Shown one piece after another: positions 14,917 to 24,061 of a DNA stretch of 34,118 bases; within the stretch, counting starts at the first letter, position 1; each line of letters opens with the position of its first letter. Under the pieces are notes generated by a model, which did no database searches, was not told the DNA's origin, and saw only the letters and a program-made list of their open reading frames with translations. The stretch covers positions 1-34,118 of the IMG/VR virus record IMGVR_UViG_3300028897_000232. The stretch is one strand, 5' to 3'. The position numbers and the translations under genes are program-made. The DNA comes from a virus.

Positions 14917-15135
14917 GTATTTTTGTCCTTCTGGACATTTCATCTCTTCTCCAATTAGAAGTAAATCAAATTTATTCAATATGGCATCTTCGTTAGAGAA
15001 TTCAGCCCATTGTCCTAAACAAATGGCTAGTCTTTGTTCATGTGATCTTTCTTTTTTTGATTTATGAGTGATCTCATGCATACACTTATCCATATACTGC
15101 CATCTCTTTTGTCCTTTCTCTGGTTTGACTGGCAT
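14914..15135 (-). CDS. Small protein with paired cysteines, ended by an in-frame UGA
   Basis: As read conventionally, a 73-residue protein, with AAGGAG before ATG 15135, ending at TGA 14916-14914. The N-terminal half has MDKCMHEI and RLAICLGQW, a two-cysteine helical motif. Residues about 50-63 (AILNKFDLLLIGEE) resemble the hhDK motif, followed by MKCPEGQKY and the stop. The homologous element downstream, CPKGQVW...CVP, shows that the stop cuts a conserved motif in two. The frame stays open for 29 more codons (see next entry), so the full gene is probably 14824-15135. Confidence 0.75.
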   Translation of the reverse strand: MPVKPEKGQKRWQYMDKCMHEITHKSKKERSHEQRLAICLGQWAEFSNEDAILNKFDLLLIGEEMKCPEGQKY

Positions 15136-15137
15136 AA

Positions 15138-15749
15138 TTATTTCTCCTTAACGTAAATTTCAGCTAGTGATTGAGCTAACCTAGATTTGACTGGAACTGG
15201 ATCTGGATCTTCTTTAACTTTCTTTTTCTTCTTCTTATGATCCGCTCCACACATCTCATCTACGTCTTCTTCTTTAGGTTCATCCACTTTCACTTCTGGT
15301 TTGATGTCCTTTTCCAATGCATCTTTAAACTTGCTGGTTTTAACGGCATCGTCAAATGCTTCAAATAACTTAGGATCGTTGACATTCATTTTTTTCTTCT
15401 CTGTGATAACAGACTTCTTCTCTTCTTTAACTTGAATGTCTACAGGAACCTCAATGTCTATTTCATTTTCCCAAGGAGTCACGAAAGCTTCATTGTTAGC
15501 CACAATGTCTAGTCGAGCATTTACAGTAACTTCTTTGTGATTAGAAATAGATTCTGTAAGACGATTACTTAAAAGAGTTTGGAAAGCTGGAACTTTTACT
15601 CTAATAGTGCCAGATTTAAAAGTAGCAGGAAATCCATACTCTACATCTTCAAAGACAAATCTTAAATATCCTTTAAGATCCTCTTCTTTACATCCTTTTG
15701 TATCTACGTTAAATTCTAATGTTTTAGGTTCATTTATTTTGATATTCAT
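15138..15749 (-). CDS. Scaffold/prohead-core-like hypothetical protein
   Basis: A 203-residue protein, first in its transcription unit, 30 bases downstream of a late-type promoter start, with AGGAG before ATG 15749. Residues 1-105 look like a beta-rich domain (LRFVFEDVEYGFPATFKSG, IRVKVPAF, RLDIVANNEAFVTPWENE). The rest is a highly charged linker with KKKKKK (about 175) and ends SRLAQSLAEIYVKEK. A compact head with a charged helical tail is typical of scaffold or core proteins, and I have a weak memory of similar proteins beside capsid genes in T4-like phages. No firm family assignment. Confidence 0.65.
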   Translation of the reverse strand: MNIKINEPKTLEFNVDTKGCKEEDLKGYLRFVFEDVEYGFPATFKSGTIRVKVPAFQTLLSNRLTESISNHKEVTVNARLDIVANNEAFVTPWENEIDIEVPVDIQVKEEKKSVITEKKKMNVNDPKLFEAFDDAVKTSKFKDALEKDIKPEVKVDEPKEEDVDEMCGADHKKKKKKVKEDPDPVPVKSRLAQSLAEIYVKEK

Positions 15750-15784
15750 AATTACTTCTCCTAAAATGTATAAGCTTTCATTAA

Positions 15785-15792
15785 TATTTATA
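15785..15792 (-). promoter_or_regulatory. T4-type late promoter octamer
   Basis: TATAAATA on the - strand in the short gap between the polyserine gene and the scaffold-like gene. RNA would begin near 15779, 30 bases before ATG 15749. It probably drives the 15749-10745 gene run. Confidence 0.6.
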
Positions 15793-15797
15793 AAATT

Positions 15798-18700
15798 TTA
15801 ACTAGATTTGATCGTTTTTATATCTATTCCAATCGCTTGTTTTGTTTTCTCCTTTGCTGGTATGGCTTTAATCAAATCTTCTTTTACTTCTTCTTTCAAG
15901 GTAACATTGATTCTAATTTCTTTCTTTGGTTTCTTCCTCTTAGGCTCCGTTACCTTTATTATCATTTGTTTATTAAATTTCTTTGGTATCTGTACAGTAA
16001 CTTTGATAGCACTTGAGCTTGAAGAACTGCTCACACTTGAAGAGCTTGAGGTTGATGACCATGAACTACTGCTATAGCTACTGGATATTGACGAAGAGCT
16101 ACTTGACGAAGAGGAAGAAATATCGAACCAAATAAATTCTGGTCTTCTTGGTGCTACAGGATATACAGGATATCCTCCTCCTCCTTCTTCTCTAAATGAT
16201 GAGGAAGACGATGACTTAGACGAAGAGCTTGAAGACAAGCTGGAGCTTGAAGAACTAAAGCTAAATGAGGATGAACTAAATGACGAAGAAGAAGATGATA
16301 CAGAGCTTGAAGATGAGCTAACCGAACTACTTGAGGAACTTGAACTTGAAGAACTTGAGCTTGAGGACGATGAGCTACTTGACGAAGATGAACTGGATGA
16401 GGAACTTACGGAACTGGAGCTTGACGAAGACGAAGACGAACTGGACGAAGACGAAGATGAACTTTCACTTGACGAAGAAGAACTCACAGATGAGGAACTA
16501 CTTGAAGAAGAACTCACGCTGGAACTTGACGAAGATACAGAACTACTGGAACTGCTCACGCTGGAACTGCTTGACGAACTTGAGGAAGAACTGGATGAGG
16601 ACGAACTGCTTGACGAACTGGAGCTTGAAGAGGATGATTCAGAACTGCTTGACGAACTGGAGCTTGATGAAGAGGATGAACTTTCAGAGGAAGAACTTGA
16701 ACTGCTTGAACTTGATTCGCTGGACGAAGAAGAAGAACTGCTTACGCTTGACGAACTTGAGCTTGACGAACTGCTAAAGCTTGACGAACTTGAGCTTGAC
16801 GAAGATGACCGTGACGAACTGCTTGAGCTAACAGAACTGGAACTGCTAGAACTTGATTCGCTAGACGAACTTGACGAACTTGACGAAGATTCACTTGACG
16901 AAGATTTACTAGATGACGATGAGCTAACTGACGATGAGCTAACTGATGATGAGGAAGAAGAAATTGAAGATGAACTAATACTGGAGCTTGAGCTTGATTC
17001 GCTTGAGCTTGAAGATGATTCAGATGAGGAAGAACTGGATGAGGATGAACTGCTTGACGAAGACGAACTACTAGAACTTGAGGACGAACTGCTTGACGAA
17101 GATGATTCGCTGGATGAACTACTAGAGCTTGAAGAGCTTAGAGAACTGGAGCTTGACGAAGACGAACTACTTGAACTTGAGGATGAGCTACTTGAACTTG
17201 AGGATGAGCTACTTGAAGAGCTTGACGAAGACGAACTACTAGAACTTGAGGACGAACTGCTTGACGAACTGGATGAGCTACTTGACGAAGATGAACTTTC
17301 AGATGAGCTACTGGAGCTACTTGAACTTGATTTACTGGAGCTTGAGCTTGACGAACTACTAGAACTTGAGGACGAACTGCTTGATGAACTGGATGAGGAT
17401 GAGCTAAAAGAAGATGAGGAGGAACTACTAGAACTTGAGGACGAACTGCTTGAACTACTTGATTCGCTGGAGCTTGAGGACGAACTGCTTGACGAACTGG
17501 ATGAGCTACTTGAGCTACTTGACGAAGAGAACGAACTGCTTGACGAAGATGAACTTTCAGATGAGCTACTTGAGCTACTTGAACTTGATTTACTGGAGCT
17601 TGACGAAGACGAACTGCTAGAACTTGAGGACGAACTGCTTGAACTTGAGGATGAGCTACTTGATTCGCTGGAGCTACTTGAGGAAGATGATTCTGATGAA
17701 GAGCTTGACGAACTACTAAAGCTGGAGCTTGACGAAGATGAACTACTAGAGCTTGACGATGAGCTACTTGAACTTGACGATGACGAAGACGAACTACTGG
17801 AACTTGACGATGACGAAGACGAACTACTTGAACTTTCAGAGGAAGAACTTGAACTGCTTGAGCTACTTGAACTTGACGATGAGCTACTTGAACTGCTTGA
17901 CGATGAAGACGAACTACTTGAGCTTGAGGATGACGAAGACGAACTACTTGAGCTACTTGAACTTTCAGATGAGCTACTTGAACTTGACGAACTACTAAAG
18001 CTGGAGCTTGACGAAGACGAACTACTAGAACTTGAGGACGAACTGCTTGACGATGAAGAGCTACTTGAACTTTCCGATGACGAAGACGAACTACTGGAAC
18101 TTGACGATGACGAAGACGAACTACTGGAACTTGACGATGAGCTACTTGAACTTGAGGACGAACTACTAGAACTTGAGGAAGAGCTACTTGACGATGAAGA
18201 GCTACTTGAACTTTCCGATGACGAAGACGAACTACTGGAACTTGACGATGAGCTACTGGAACTTGACGATGAGCTACTTGACGATGAAGAGCTACTTGAC
18301 GAAGATTCGCTGGAGCTTGAACTTGACGAACTACTTGAACTTGACGATGAGCTACTTGAGCTACTTGACGAAGATTCGCTGGAGCTTGAACTTGACGAAC
18401 TACTAGAACTTGACGATGAGCTACTTGAACTGCTTGACGATGATTCGCTGGAACTGGATGAAGATTCGCTGGAGCTTGAGCTTGACGAACTACTAGAACT
18501 TGACGATGAGCTACTTGAGCTACTTGACGAAGATTCGCTGGAACTGGATGAGCTTGAGCTTGAGGATGAACTACTAGAACTTGACGATGAGCTACTTGAA
18601 CTTGACGATGAGCTACTTGAACTTGACGATGAGCTACTTGACGAACTGGACGAACTGCTAGAAAATGAAGAAGAACTTGAGGATGAGGATGAGCTACTTG

Positions 18701-21700
18701 AACTTGAGGATGAGCTACTTGACGATGAAGACGAAGACGAACTACTAGAAAATGAGGATGAGCTACTGGAGCTACTTGAACTTGAGGATGAGCTACTGGA
18801 GCTACTTGAACTTGAGGATGACGAAGACGAACTACTTGAACTTGAGGATGAGCTACTAGAAAATGAAGATGAGCTACTGGAGCTACTTGACGATGAGGAC
18901 GAACTACTAGAACTTGAGGACGAACTGCTTGAGCTACTTGACGAACTGCTAGAGCTTGAGGACGAACTACTTGAGGATGAAGAGCTACTGGAACTTGACG
19001 AAGAGCTAAGTGACGATGAGGATGAACTTGACGAAGATGACCCTACAGCTAAATTCATACAGTCTATACAAAATTTGTGAAGTGTATTTCCAGGTGACGT
19101 ATGTATGGTTTTAAGTACAGCCACACCACCACTAACGTAATTAGTCATTGTACTAGGTAAGTTAAATACCTTAGTCTGGTAGTTAGCATTTTGTGGGAAA
19201 TCTGTAGAATCTGCCGTTACGTTATCATAAGAAAGAGTATTGTAGTTATATATTCTTAATTTTATAATATGAGCAGGATTGGCAGGATTATATCTAAATC
19301 TTATAGTAACTGTATATTGAAAAGAAGGATTCAATCCTTCAAAAGTAAAATCAGCATCAAAACCTGGAGCACCAGTACATTCATTAATACATAACACATC
19401 GTCATCAAAACAATTGCATAGAGAAATGTGATCTCCTCCGCTTATTGTACATGTGTTCATTGTAACATCTACAGGACAACCAAACGGAACAGCACTTGAA
19501 GATGACTCGCTTGAACTTGACGAAGACGAAGACGAACTACTAGATGACGAAGAAGAGCTACTTGACGATGAGGACGAACTGGACGAACTGGAACTGGACG
19601 AAGAAGAACTTGACGATGAGGATGAGCTATAGCTTGAACTGCTTGACGATGAGGATGAACTTGACGAACTGGACGAACTGGAACTGGACGAAGAAGAAGA
19701 ACTTGAGGACGAACTGGACGAACTGGAACTGGACGAAGAAGAAGAACTTGAGGACGAACTGGACGAAGATTCGCTGGAACTGGAGCTTGAGCTTGAAGAG
19801 GACGAACTGGACGAAGACGAACTGCTTGAACTTGACGAACTACTAGATGACGAAGACGAACTTGACGAAGACGATTGACTAGATGAACTGGAGCTTGAGG
19901 ATGAGGATTGCAGACCTATATCTTCTATAATAGTAGGAGGACATGAAGATGAAAGAGAAGAGCTTGAAGAGCTTAGAGAACTGGAGCTTGACGAAGAACT
20001 TGACGAAGATGATTCACTTGAGCTTGACGAAGATGAGCTTGTCAGAGTAACGTCATCTATAGTAGTGGGATTTAAGCATGGTTCCCTATCCCATAGACTT
20101 GCGAAAATCATATGTCTTTGAATTATTACACCACTACTTAAAGTATGACTCCATGTATATGTGCCACCACCAGATGGAACTGTTTTATAAGTTAATCCTA
20201 CTGTACTGTTATCATTAGCTTCATTAAATACTTCAATTTGACTATTACTATGAGATAAATACACACCACCACTAGGTGGGGAATCTCCAATTCCTTCACT
20301 ATTGATCAAATGATGTAGAATTATATGACTAAATGAGTCACCAGCACTTACTGGTACAGAATGAGAAAATGTTTGTAAACCAGCCGCTCTTTGTATTTCT
20401 ATCGTTTTACTTACTTCTGGTATTCTTTGTTTAATATCCTGTAGAACTACGGCAGTTAAGTATGGTTGAACATCTGGTTCATTAGCTCCAGAAATCTGAG
20501 CGGTTATAGTATACTCTCCACCTACAGATGGTAACTGGTTTTCATAAATTGCATAAAGCTGAATATTGCTTATTCTGCTATTAGGAGCTACTGCTTCCGC
20601 ACCAGATATTAAAGTCATGTCTATGCCGTTAAATTGACACGAAGCAACATAACTTCCTGTGGATGCATCTTCCCATGACACACCAGCCACAACTACTCTA
20701 TTTAAAGGACATCCACAAGGTTCAGCATAGTAACCAGATGGAGGTATTGAAATGGAAGCGGATACAGAGTCAGTAGCAGTACTTCCCAGTATTCCTGCTT
20801 CCGCATGTACGTCAAGACCTTTGAAAATTCTTATCTGCACCCATCCTAAACTAGTAAACTCATTTCCGTTATACGGAGTCCACCCTATACTACCTAATCC
20901 TATTTTTGTTGTAGAAGTTTTATATTCTACTCCGATTGCTGGCCCCTCTGCCAAGGCATCATATTTGTCTAAAACGATTTGAGCAGAAGACATTGCTCCT
21001 AAAAGCCATTCCTCTGAAATAGCTGTAGCTGTAGGACACCAGAAGGTTAATGTTTCAGAATCACCCGAACCGCTTACTGTGACGTTAGATAGTTCCCAGT
21101 TTCCAGAAAAATCTCTGGCAACATCTTCCTCTACTCCTGTATCGTGACCCCATGTTACCGTAGCCTTTGAAGCAGAAGAAGAAGAAGTTGAAGAAGAGCT
21201 TGTAGAGCTTGACGAAGAGCTTGAGGATGAGGAACTTGACGATGACGAAGAGGAACTTGACGATGACGAAGAGGAACTGCTTGACGAACTGGACGATGAA
21301 GATGAGCTACTTGACGAAGAGCTTAGAGAACTGGAGCTTGACGAAGATGAGCTTGAACCACTAAAGCTTGAACTTGACGAAGAAGTAGAACTTGAAGAAG
21401 AGCTTACTTCCGCTGGAACAAGAACAAATGTACGGTTAATCACATTTGCAGTACCAGTTTCCCTATTCCATCTAACATCAACTTGCTGTGATCCAGTAAG
21501 ACCTGTTATATACGCATGAGTAGCGGCTGGAAGAGGAGTTATCTGGTCATATGAAGAATCATATTCAGATATACGTGCCGTATGAGCAATTTGCGCTCCT
21601 GCACTATATAAGGTATACCGTATCTCTGAATTGGTTGATGTACTTAGATATACACTTGTAGTAAAGAACGCAATGTAGCTTCCAGCGGCAGGAGTGATTG

Positions 21701-22502
21701 CCATTGACCCCATTAAGCCATAGGTAGCAGAAGTAGTTTGAAGCGTGGATGTGCCAGTTACTTGATTATAACTAGTTATTCTTTGAGCTATTAAAGTTCT
21801 GCTACGTGCATATGCCGTGTCACCAGAAGAAGTTCTCCAGCGGATTTCTATTGTATCACTAGCCCCAACGGATGCACCAATGACAAGACCGAAAATATAT
21901 TCAGTATTAGGAGTAGAAGCATCTTGAAAATTTCTTCTTATACTATGAGTAACCTGTACTCCGTTGATATAAACAGAAAGATAATTATCTGCTTCCGATG
22001 TTCCGTATATGGATGAGGAGAAGTAAATTATGTAATTACCAGCAACCCCTGGAGTCAGAGTCATGCTGTTCATCTGTACGTTTGTAGTGCTGGTAGTATT
22101 TGTCAGAGCGGTTGCGGTTGCTTGACTGATATCAGATGCATTAACTTTTTGTAAAACTAATGTTCTATCATAACAAGTAGCCGTTCCAGCGGTATCCCTA
22201 TACCATCTAATTTCTACTGCTTGTCCAGCACCAACATTTGGAAGGTAAGCATAAATCTTTACACTAGTTTGTCTATTGACAATAGAACCTTCCATAAAGA
22301 AGACTCTTTGGGTATGTCCTACAGCCACACCATTAACAAATACTTGAAAGAATACTCTGGATTCATCACTACATTGAGCAGATGCATCAAATGAAAGGAT
22401 GTAGTTTCCTGCACCTGGAGTCAGAGTCATACCAGACAACAATCCATATGTTGCAGATGTTGTAGTAGTACTTGCTGTAGCTGTAGCTTGTGAAACTGGC
22501 AT
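15798..22502 (-). CDS. Giant polyserine fibre-like protein
   Basis: A 2234-residue protein. Order: three tandem beta-sandwich repeats of about 120 residues (1-365), each starting with a T-rich SATYG or similar strand and including an E-I-R-W or D-V-R-W strand; serine linker 1 (about 366-440); a WGHDTGVEED module (441-560) also present in the next gene; a further beta-rich region (560-815) with CGCP; serine linker 2 (819-1003) broken by CPPTIIEDIGLQ; a cysteine-rich domain (about 1003-1156); a giant serine tract (about 1156-2100) broken only by single E, F, V, K, L, I, Y or R; a GGGGYPVYPVAPRRPEF island; another serine stretch; and a basic C-terminal domain of 70 residues. Probably a tail fibre or surface protein whose serine stretches act as long flexible or glycosylated stalks. 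AAGGAA precedes the ATG. Confidence 0.88.
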   Translation of the reverse strand: MPVSQATATASTTTTSATYGLLSGMTLTPGAGNYILSFDASAQCSDESRVFFQVFVNGVAVGHTQRVFFMEGSIVNRQTSVKIYAYLPNVGAGQAVEIRWYRDTAGTATCYDRTLVLQKVNASDISQATATALTNTTSTTNVQMNSMTLTPGVAGNYIIYFSSSIYGTSEADNYLSVYINGVQVTHSIRRNFQDASTPNTEYIFGLVIGASVGASDTIEIRWRTSSGDTAYARSRTLIAQRITSYNQVTGTSTLQTTSATYGLMGSMAITPAAGSYIAFFTTSVYLSTSTNSEIRYTLYSAGAQIAHTARISEYDSSYDQITPLPAATHAYITGLTGSQQVDVRWNRETGTANVINRTFVLVPAEVSSSSSSTSSSSSSFSGSSSSSSSSSSLSSSSSSSSSSSSSSSSSSSSSSSSSSSSSSSSSSSSSSSSTSSSSTSSSSASKATVTWGHDTGVEEDVARDFSGNWELSNVTVSGSGDSETLTFWCPTATAISEEWLLGAMSSAQIVLDKYDALAEGPAIGVEYKTSTTKIGLGSIGWTPYNGNEFTSLGWVQIRIFKGLDVHAEAGILGSTATDSVSASISIPPSGYYAEPCGCPLNRVVVAGVSWEDASTGSYVASCQFNGIDMTLISGAEAVAPNSRISNIQLYAIYENQLPSVGGEYTITAQISGANEPDVQPYLTAVVLQDIKQRIPEVSKTIEIQRAAGLQTFSHSVPVSAGDSFSHIILHHLINSEGIGDSPPSGGVYLSHSNSQIEVFNEANDNSTVGLTYKTVPSGGGTYTWSHTLSSGVIIQRHMIFASLWDREPCLNPTTIDDVTLTSSSSSSSSESSSSSSSSSSSSLSSSSSSLSSSCPPTIIEDIGLQSSSSSSSSSSQSSSSSSSSSSSSSSSSSSSSSSSSSSSSSSSSSSESSSSSSSSSSSSSSSSSSSSSSSSSSSSSSSSSSSSSSSSSSSSSSYSSSSSSSSSSSSSSSSSSSSSSSSSSSSSSSSSSSSSSSSESSSSAVPFGCPVDVTMNTCTISGGDHISLCNCFDDDVLCINECTGAPGFDADFTFEGLNPSFQYTVTIRFRYNPANPAHIIKLRIYNYNTLSYDNVTADSTDFPQNANYQTKVFNLPSTMTNYVSGGVAVLKTIHTSPGNTLHKFCIDCMNLAVGSSSSSSSSSSLSSSSSSSSSSSSSSSSSSSSSSSSSSSSSSSSSSSSSSSSSSSSSSSSFSSSSSSSSSSSSSSSSSSSSSSSSSSSSSSSSSSSSFSSSSSSSSSSSSSSSSSSSSSSSSSSSSFSSSSSSSSSSSSSSSSSSSSSSSSSSSSSSSSSSSSSSSSSSESSSSSSSSSSSSSSSSSSSSSSESSSSSSESSSSSSSSSSSSSSSSSSSSSSESSSSSSSSSSSSSSSSSSSSSSESSSSSSSSSSSSSSSSSSSSSSSSSSSSSSESSSSSSSSSSSSSSSSSSSSSSSSSSSSSSSSSSSSSSSSSSSSSSESSSSSSSSSSSSSSSSSSSSSSSSFSSSSSSSSSSESSSSSSSSSSSSSSSSSSSSSSSSSSSSSSSSSSSSSSSSSSESSSSSSSSSSSSSSSSSSSSSSSSSSSSSSSSSSSSSSFSSSSSSSSESSSSSSSSESSSSSSSSSSSSSSSSSSSSSSSSKSSSSSSSSSSESSSSSSSSFSSSSSSSSSSSSSSSSSSSSSESSSSSSSSSSSSSSSSSSFSSSSSSSSSSSSSSSSSSSSSSSSKSSSSSSSSSSESSSSSSSSSSSSSSSSSSSSSSSSSSSSSSSSSSSSSSSSSSSSSSSSSSSSLSSSSSSSSSSESSSSSSSSSSSSSSSSSSSSSSSSSSSSESSSSSSESSSSSSISSSSISSSSSSVSSSSVSSSSSSKSSSSESSSSSSSSSSESSSSSSSSVSSSSSSRSSSSSSSSSSFSSSSSSSSSSVSSSSSSSSESSSSSSSSSSESSSSSSSSSSSSSSESSSSSSSSSSSSSSSSSSSSSSSSSSVSSSSSSVSSSSSSVSSSSSSSSSVSSSSSSESSSSSSSSSSSSSSSSSSVSSSSSSSSSSSSSSSSSSSSSSSSSSSSVSSSSSSVSSSSSSFSSSSFSFSSSSSSLSSSSSSKSSSSSSFREEGGGGYPVYPVAPRRPEFIWFDISSSSSSSSSSISSSYSSSSWSSTSSSSSVSSSSSSSAIKVTVQIPKKFNKQMIIKVTEPKRKKPKKEIRINVTLKEEVKEDLIKAIPAKEKTKQAIGIDIKTIKSS
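16201..19035 (-). repeat. Serine-codon repeat tract of about 2.8 kb
   Basis: On the coding strand the DNA is an irregular mix of all six serine codons (TCT, TCC, TCA, TCG, AGT, AGC) in short recurring blocks such as TCAAGTAGCTCATC, with scattered glutamate codons. It is not a perfect short tandem repeat, but many blocks of 20-60 bases recur. It is a probable hotspot for length change by recombination and hard to assemble from short reads. The + strand is open over long stretches here only because the complements of serine codons contain few stops. Confidence 0.9.
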
Positions 22503-22512
22503 TACTTATTCC

Positions 22513-23637
22513 TTATGCATGTATGATTTTTAATCTTACCCATCCCAAACTAGTAAAACTTACTCCGTTATAAAGAGTCCATGTTGCAGATGATAAACCT
22601 GTTCTTTGAGCGGCTGTCTTATAGTAAATTATCGGAGCAGGGCCGCTACCTGTACGATATTTGTCTACAAAAATTATTGCTTCAAATGCTCCTAAGTACC
22701 AATCTTGGCAAATGGAGACTTGTAGGCATCCTGCCGAAGTTTGTAAAGTCTCTGTATCTCCGCTTCCAGAAGGAAACCATCCTCCGCTAGTAGTCCAATT
22801 TCCTGTAAACGTATTTTGATGATCTTCTTCTGTTCCTGTTTGTTGACCCCATACTTTAGTTGCTGGAGTTGCGGAGCTTGACGAAGAGCTTAGAGAACTG
22901 GAGCTTAGAGAACTGGAGCTTGAGCTTGAACTTGACGAAGAGCTTACGGAGCTTGAGCTTGAGGATGAACTACTAGAAGCGGCAGGAGCAACTGCAACTA
23001 CAAATATAGCTGTATGATCTGTATCAGATGAAGTAACTGTACCTGTTTCACTAGTGGTATCTGCCGTACCATAACCAGAAGAATATGTAGCATCTATCCC
23101 AATTTCAACTTGATCTTGAAGATAGGTAACTGTAAATGTAGAGTCATCTAAAGTAAAAGTAGTAGCTGTGTTTTCTTGAATAGTGGCAACAGCAAGAAAG
23201 TCACCAGAAACGGTAGTTACCGTACCAGAAAAGGTATCGTCATCTCCTGCATCTCCATCAGAATCTCTTATTGGACTTGACTGATCCACACCCTCTAACG
23301 TATAAGCAATTACGCTTATAGTAGCAGGAGTACTCCATGTGGTATTCATGGTTACGGTAATTAACGAATTACCTGGGGTTGGATTAACTAGATAAAAGGA
23401 ATGAGCTAAAGCATCATTTTCATCTTGGAAACCAGAACCTATTTCCGTAAGAGCTTCATTTGCTCCTGCGGCATCCCATACTAAACTAAAAGTAACACCA
23501 GTTTCTTCTGGTTGCCCTGTTATTTGAACAAGAAGTAAAGTGTCACTTCCTGCACTAACAGTATGTGAATATGTCTCAGTAGTACTTAGAGGTGCGCTTC
23601 TAGTGATAACTGTTTGATTTAATATACTTATAGCCAT
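22513..23637 (-). CDS. Fibre-like protein with serine linker and shared C-terminal module
   Basis: A 374-residue protein. The N-terminal beta-rich domain (1-220: SILNQTVITRSAPL, then VSGDFLAVATIQEN) is of a type common in phage fibres. It is followed by a serine linker (about 221-260) and a C-terminal module (about 262-374: KVWGQQTGTEEDHQNTF, GNWTTSGG, SGSGDTETLQ, WYLGAFEA, VDKY, FTSLGWVRLKI). The last module is clearly homologous to residues 441-560 of the polyserine protein. No strong Shine-Dalgarno is seen and the start follows the upstream stop by three bases, so translation may be coupled. Both proteins probably sit in the same tail appendage. Confidence 0.82.
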   Translation of the reverse strand: MAISILNQTVITRSAPLSTTETYSHTVSAGSDTLLLVQITGQPEETGVTFSLVWDAAGANEALTEIGSGFQDENDALAHSFYLVNPTPGNSLITVTMNTTWSTPATISVIAYTLEGVDQSSPIRDSDGDAGDDDTFSGTVTTVSGDFLAVATIQENTATTFTLDDSTFTVTYLQDQVEIGIDATYSSGYGTADTTSETGTVTSSDTDHTAIFVVAVAPAASSSSSSSSSSVSSSSSSSSSSSSLSSSSLSSSSSSATPATKVWGQQTGTEEDHQNTFTGNWTTSGGWFPSGSGDTETLQTSAGCLQVSICQDWYLGAFEAIIFVDKYRTGSGPAPIIYYKTAAQRTGLSSATWTLYNGVSFTSLGWVRLKIIHA

Positions 23638-23640
23638 TTT

Positions 23641-24048
23641 TTATTCAATGGTATCTTCTGTAATATTAATAGAAGTTCTACTATCCAATATCCATTTTCC
23701 TTTATCTTTTACTAGATAGAAATCTTTAACATTTACAAAGAAATCTATTGTAGACTTGTCAACACCATCTTTGTCTGGAGTAATGTAATATACTCTTACC
23801 CAATTAGGAGCTAGTGATTGTTCGTGTCTTATTTTTACTGTTATATATTTTTTTGTTGCTTTTCCTAAATTCCTAATCCTGTTTATTTTACCGTTGATAT
23901 CATTGAATTCAAAGTACACAAGAGTACTCTCATTGTTAAGAGTGTCTTCTATTTTTTGTATATCGTTTCTATCAACTGTATGAGGAAACCATTTTTTATC
24001 TGATGTCTTACCACTCCATTTGTCTTGTTCGTATCCTTTCCAAGTCAT
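23641..24048 (-). CDS. Hypothetical protein in the fibre operon
   Basis: A 135-residue protein of mixed alpha/beta look with many Trp and Lys residues (MTWKGYEQDKWSGKTSDKKW). AGAGGTAA precedes ATG 24048. Regularly alternating hydrophobic and polar strands (LVYFEFNDINGKINRIRN, ITVKIRH, WVRVYYITPD) suggest a small beta-barrel. I recognise no family. It lies between the tail-adaptor-like gene and the fibre genes, which suggests a virion role. Confidence 0.68.
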   Translation of the reverse strand: MTWKGYEQDKWSGKTSDKKWFPHTVDRNDIQKIEDTLNNESTLVYFEFNDINGKINRIRNLGKATKKYITVKIRHEQSLAPNWVRVYYITPDKDGVDKSTIDFFVNVKDFYLVKDKGKWILDSRTSINITEDTIE

Positions 24049-24061
24049 TGTGTGTTACCTC

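Noticed and set aside
16201-19035. CRISPR array or diversity-generating template repeat
   Set aside because: The repeats are in-frame serine codons with no regular spacer length, and no cas or reverse transcriptase gene is present.
16331-19846. Long + strand open frames opposite the polyserine gene
   Set aside because: They consist of biased Leu/Thr/Asn/Lys/Trp repeats that are the complement of serine codons, lack ribosome sites and would be antisense to a clear gene.
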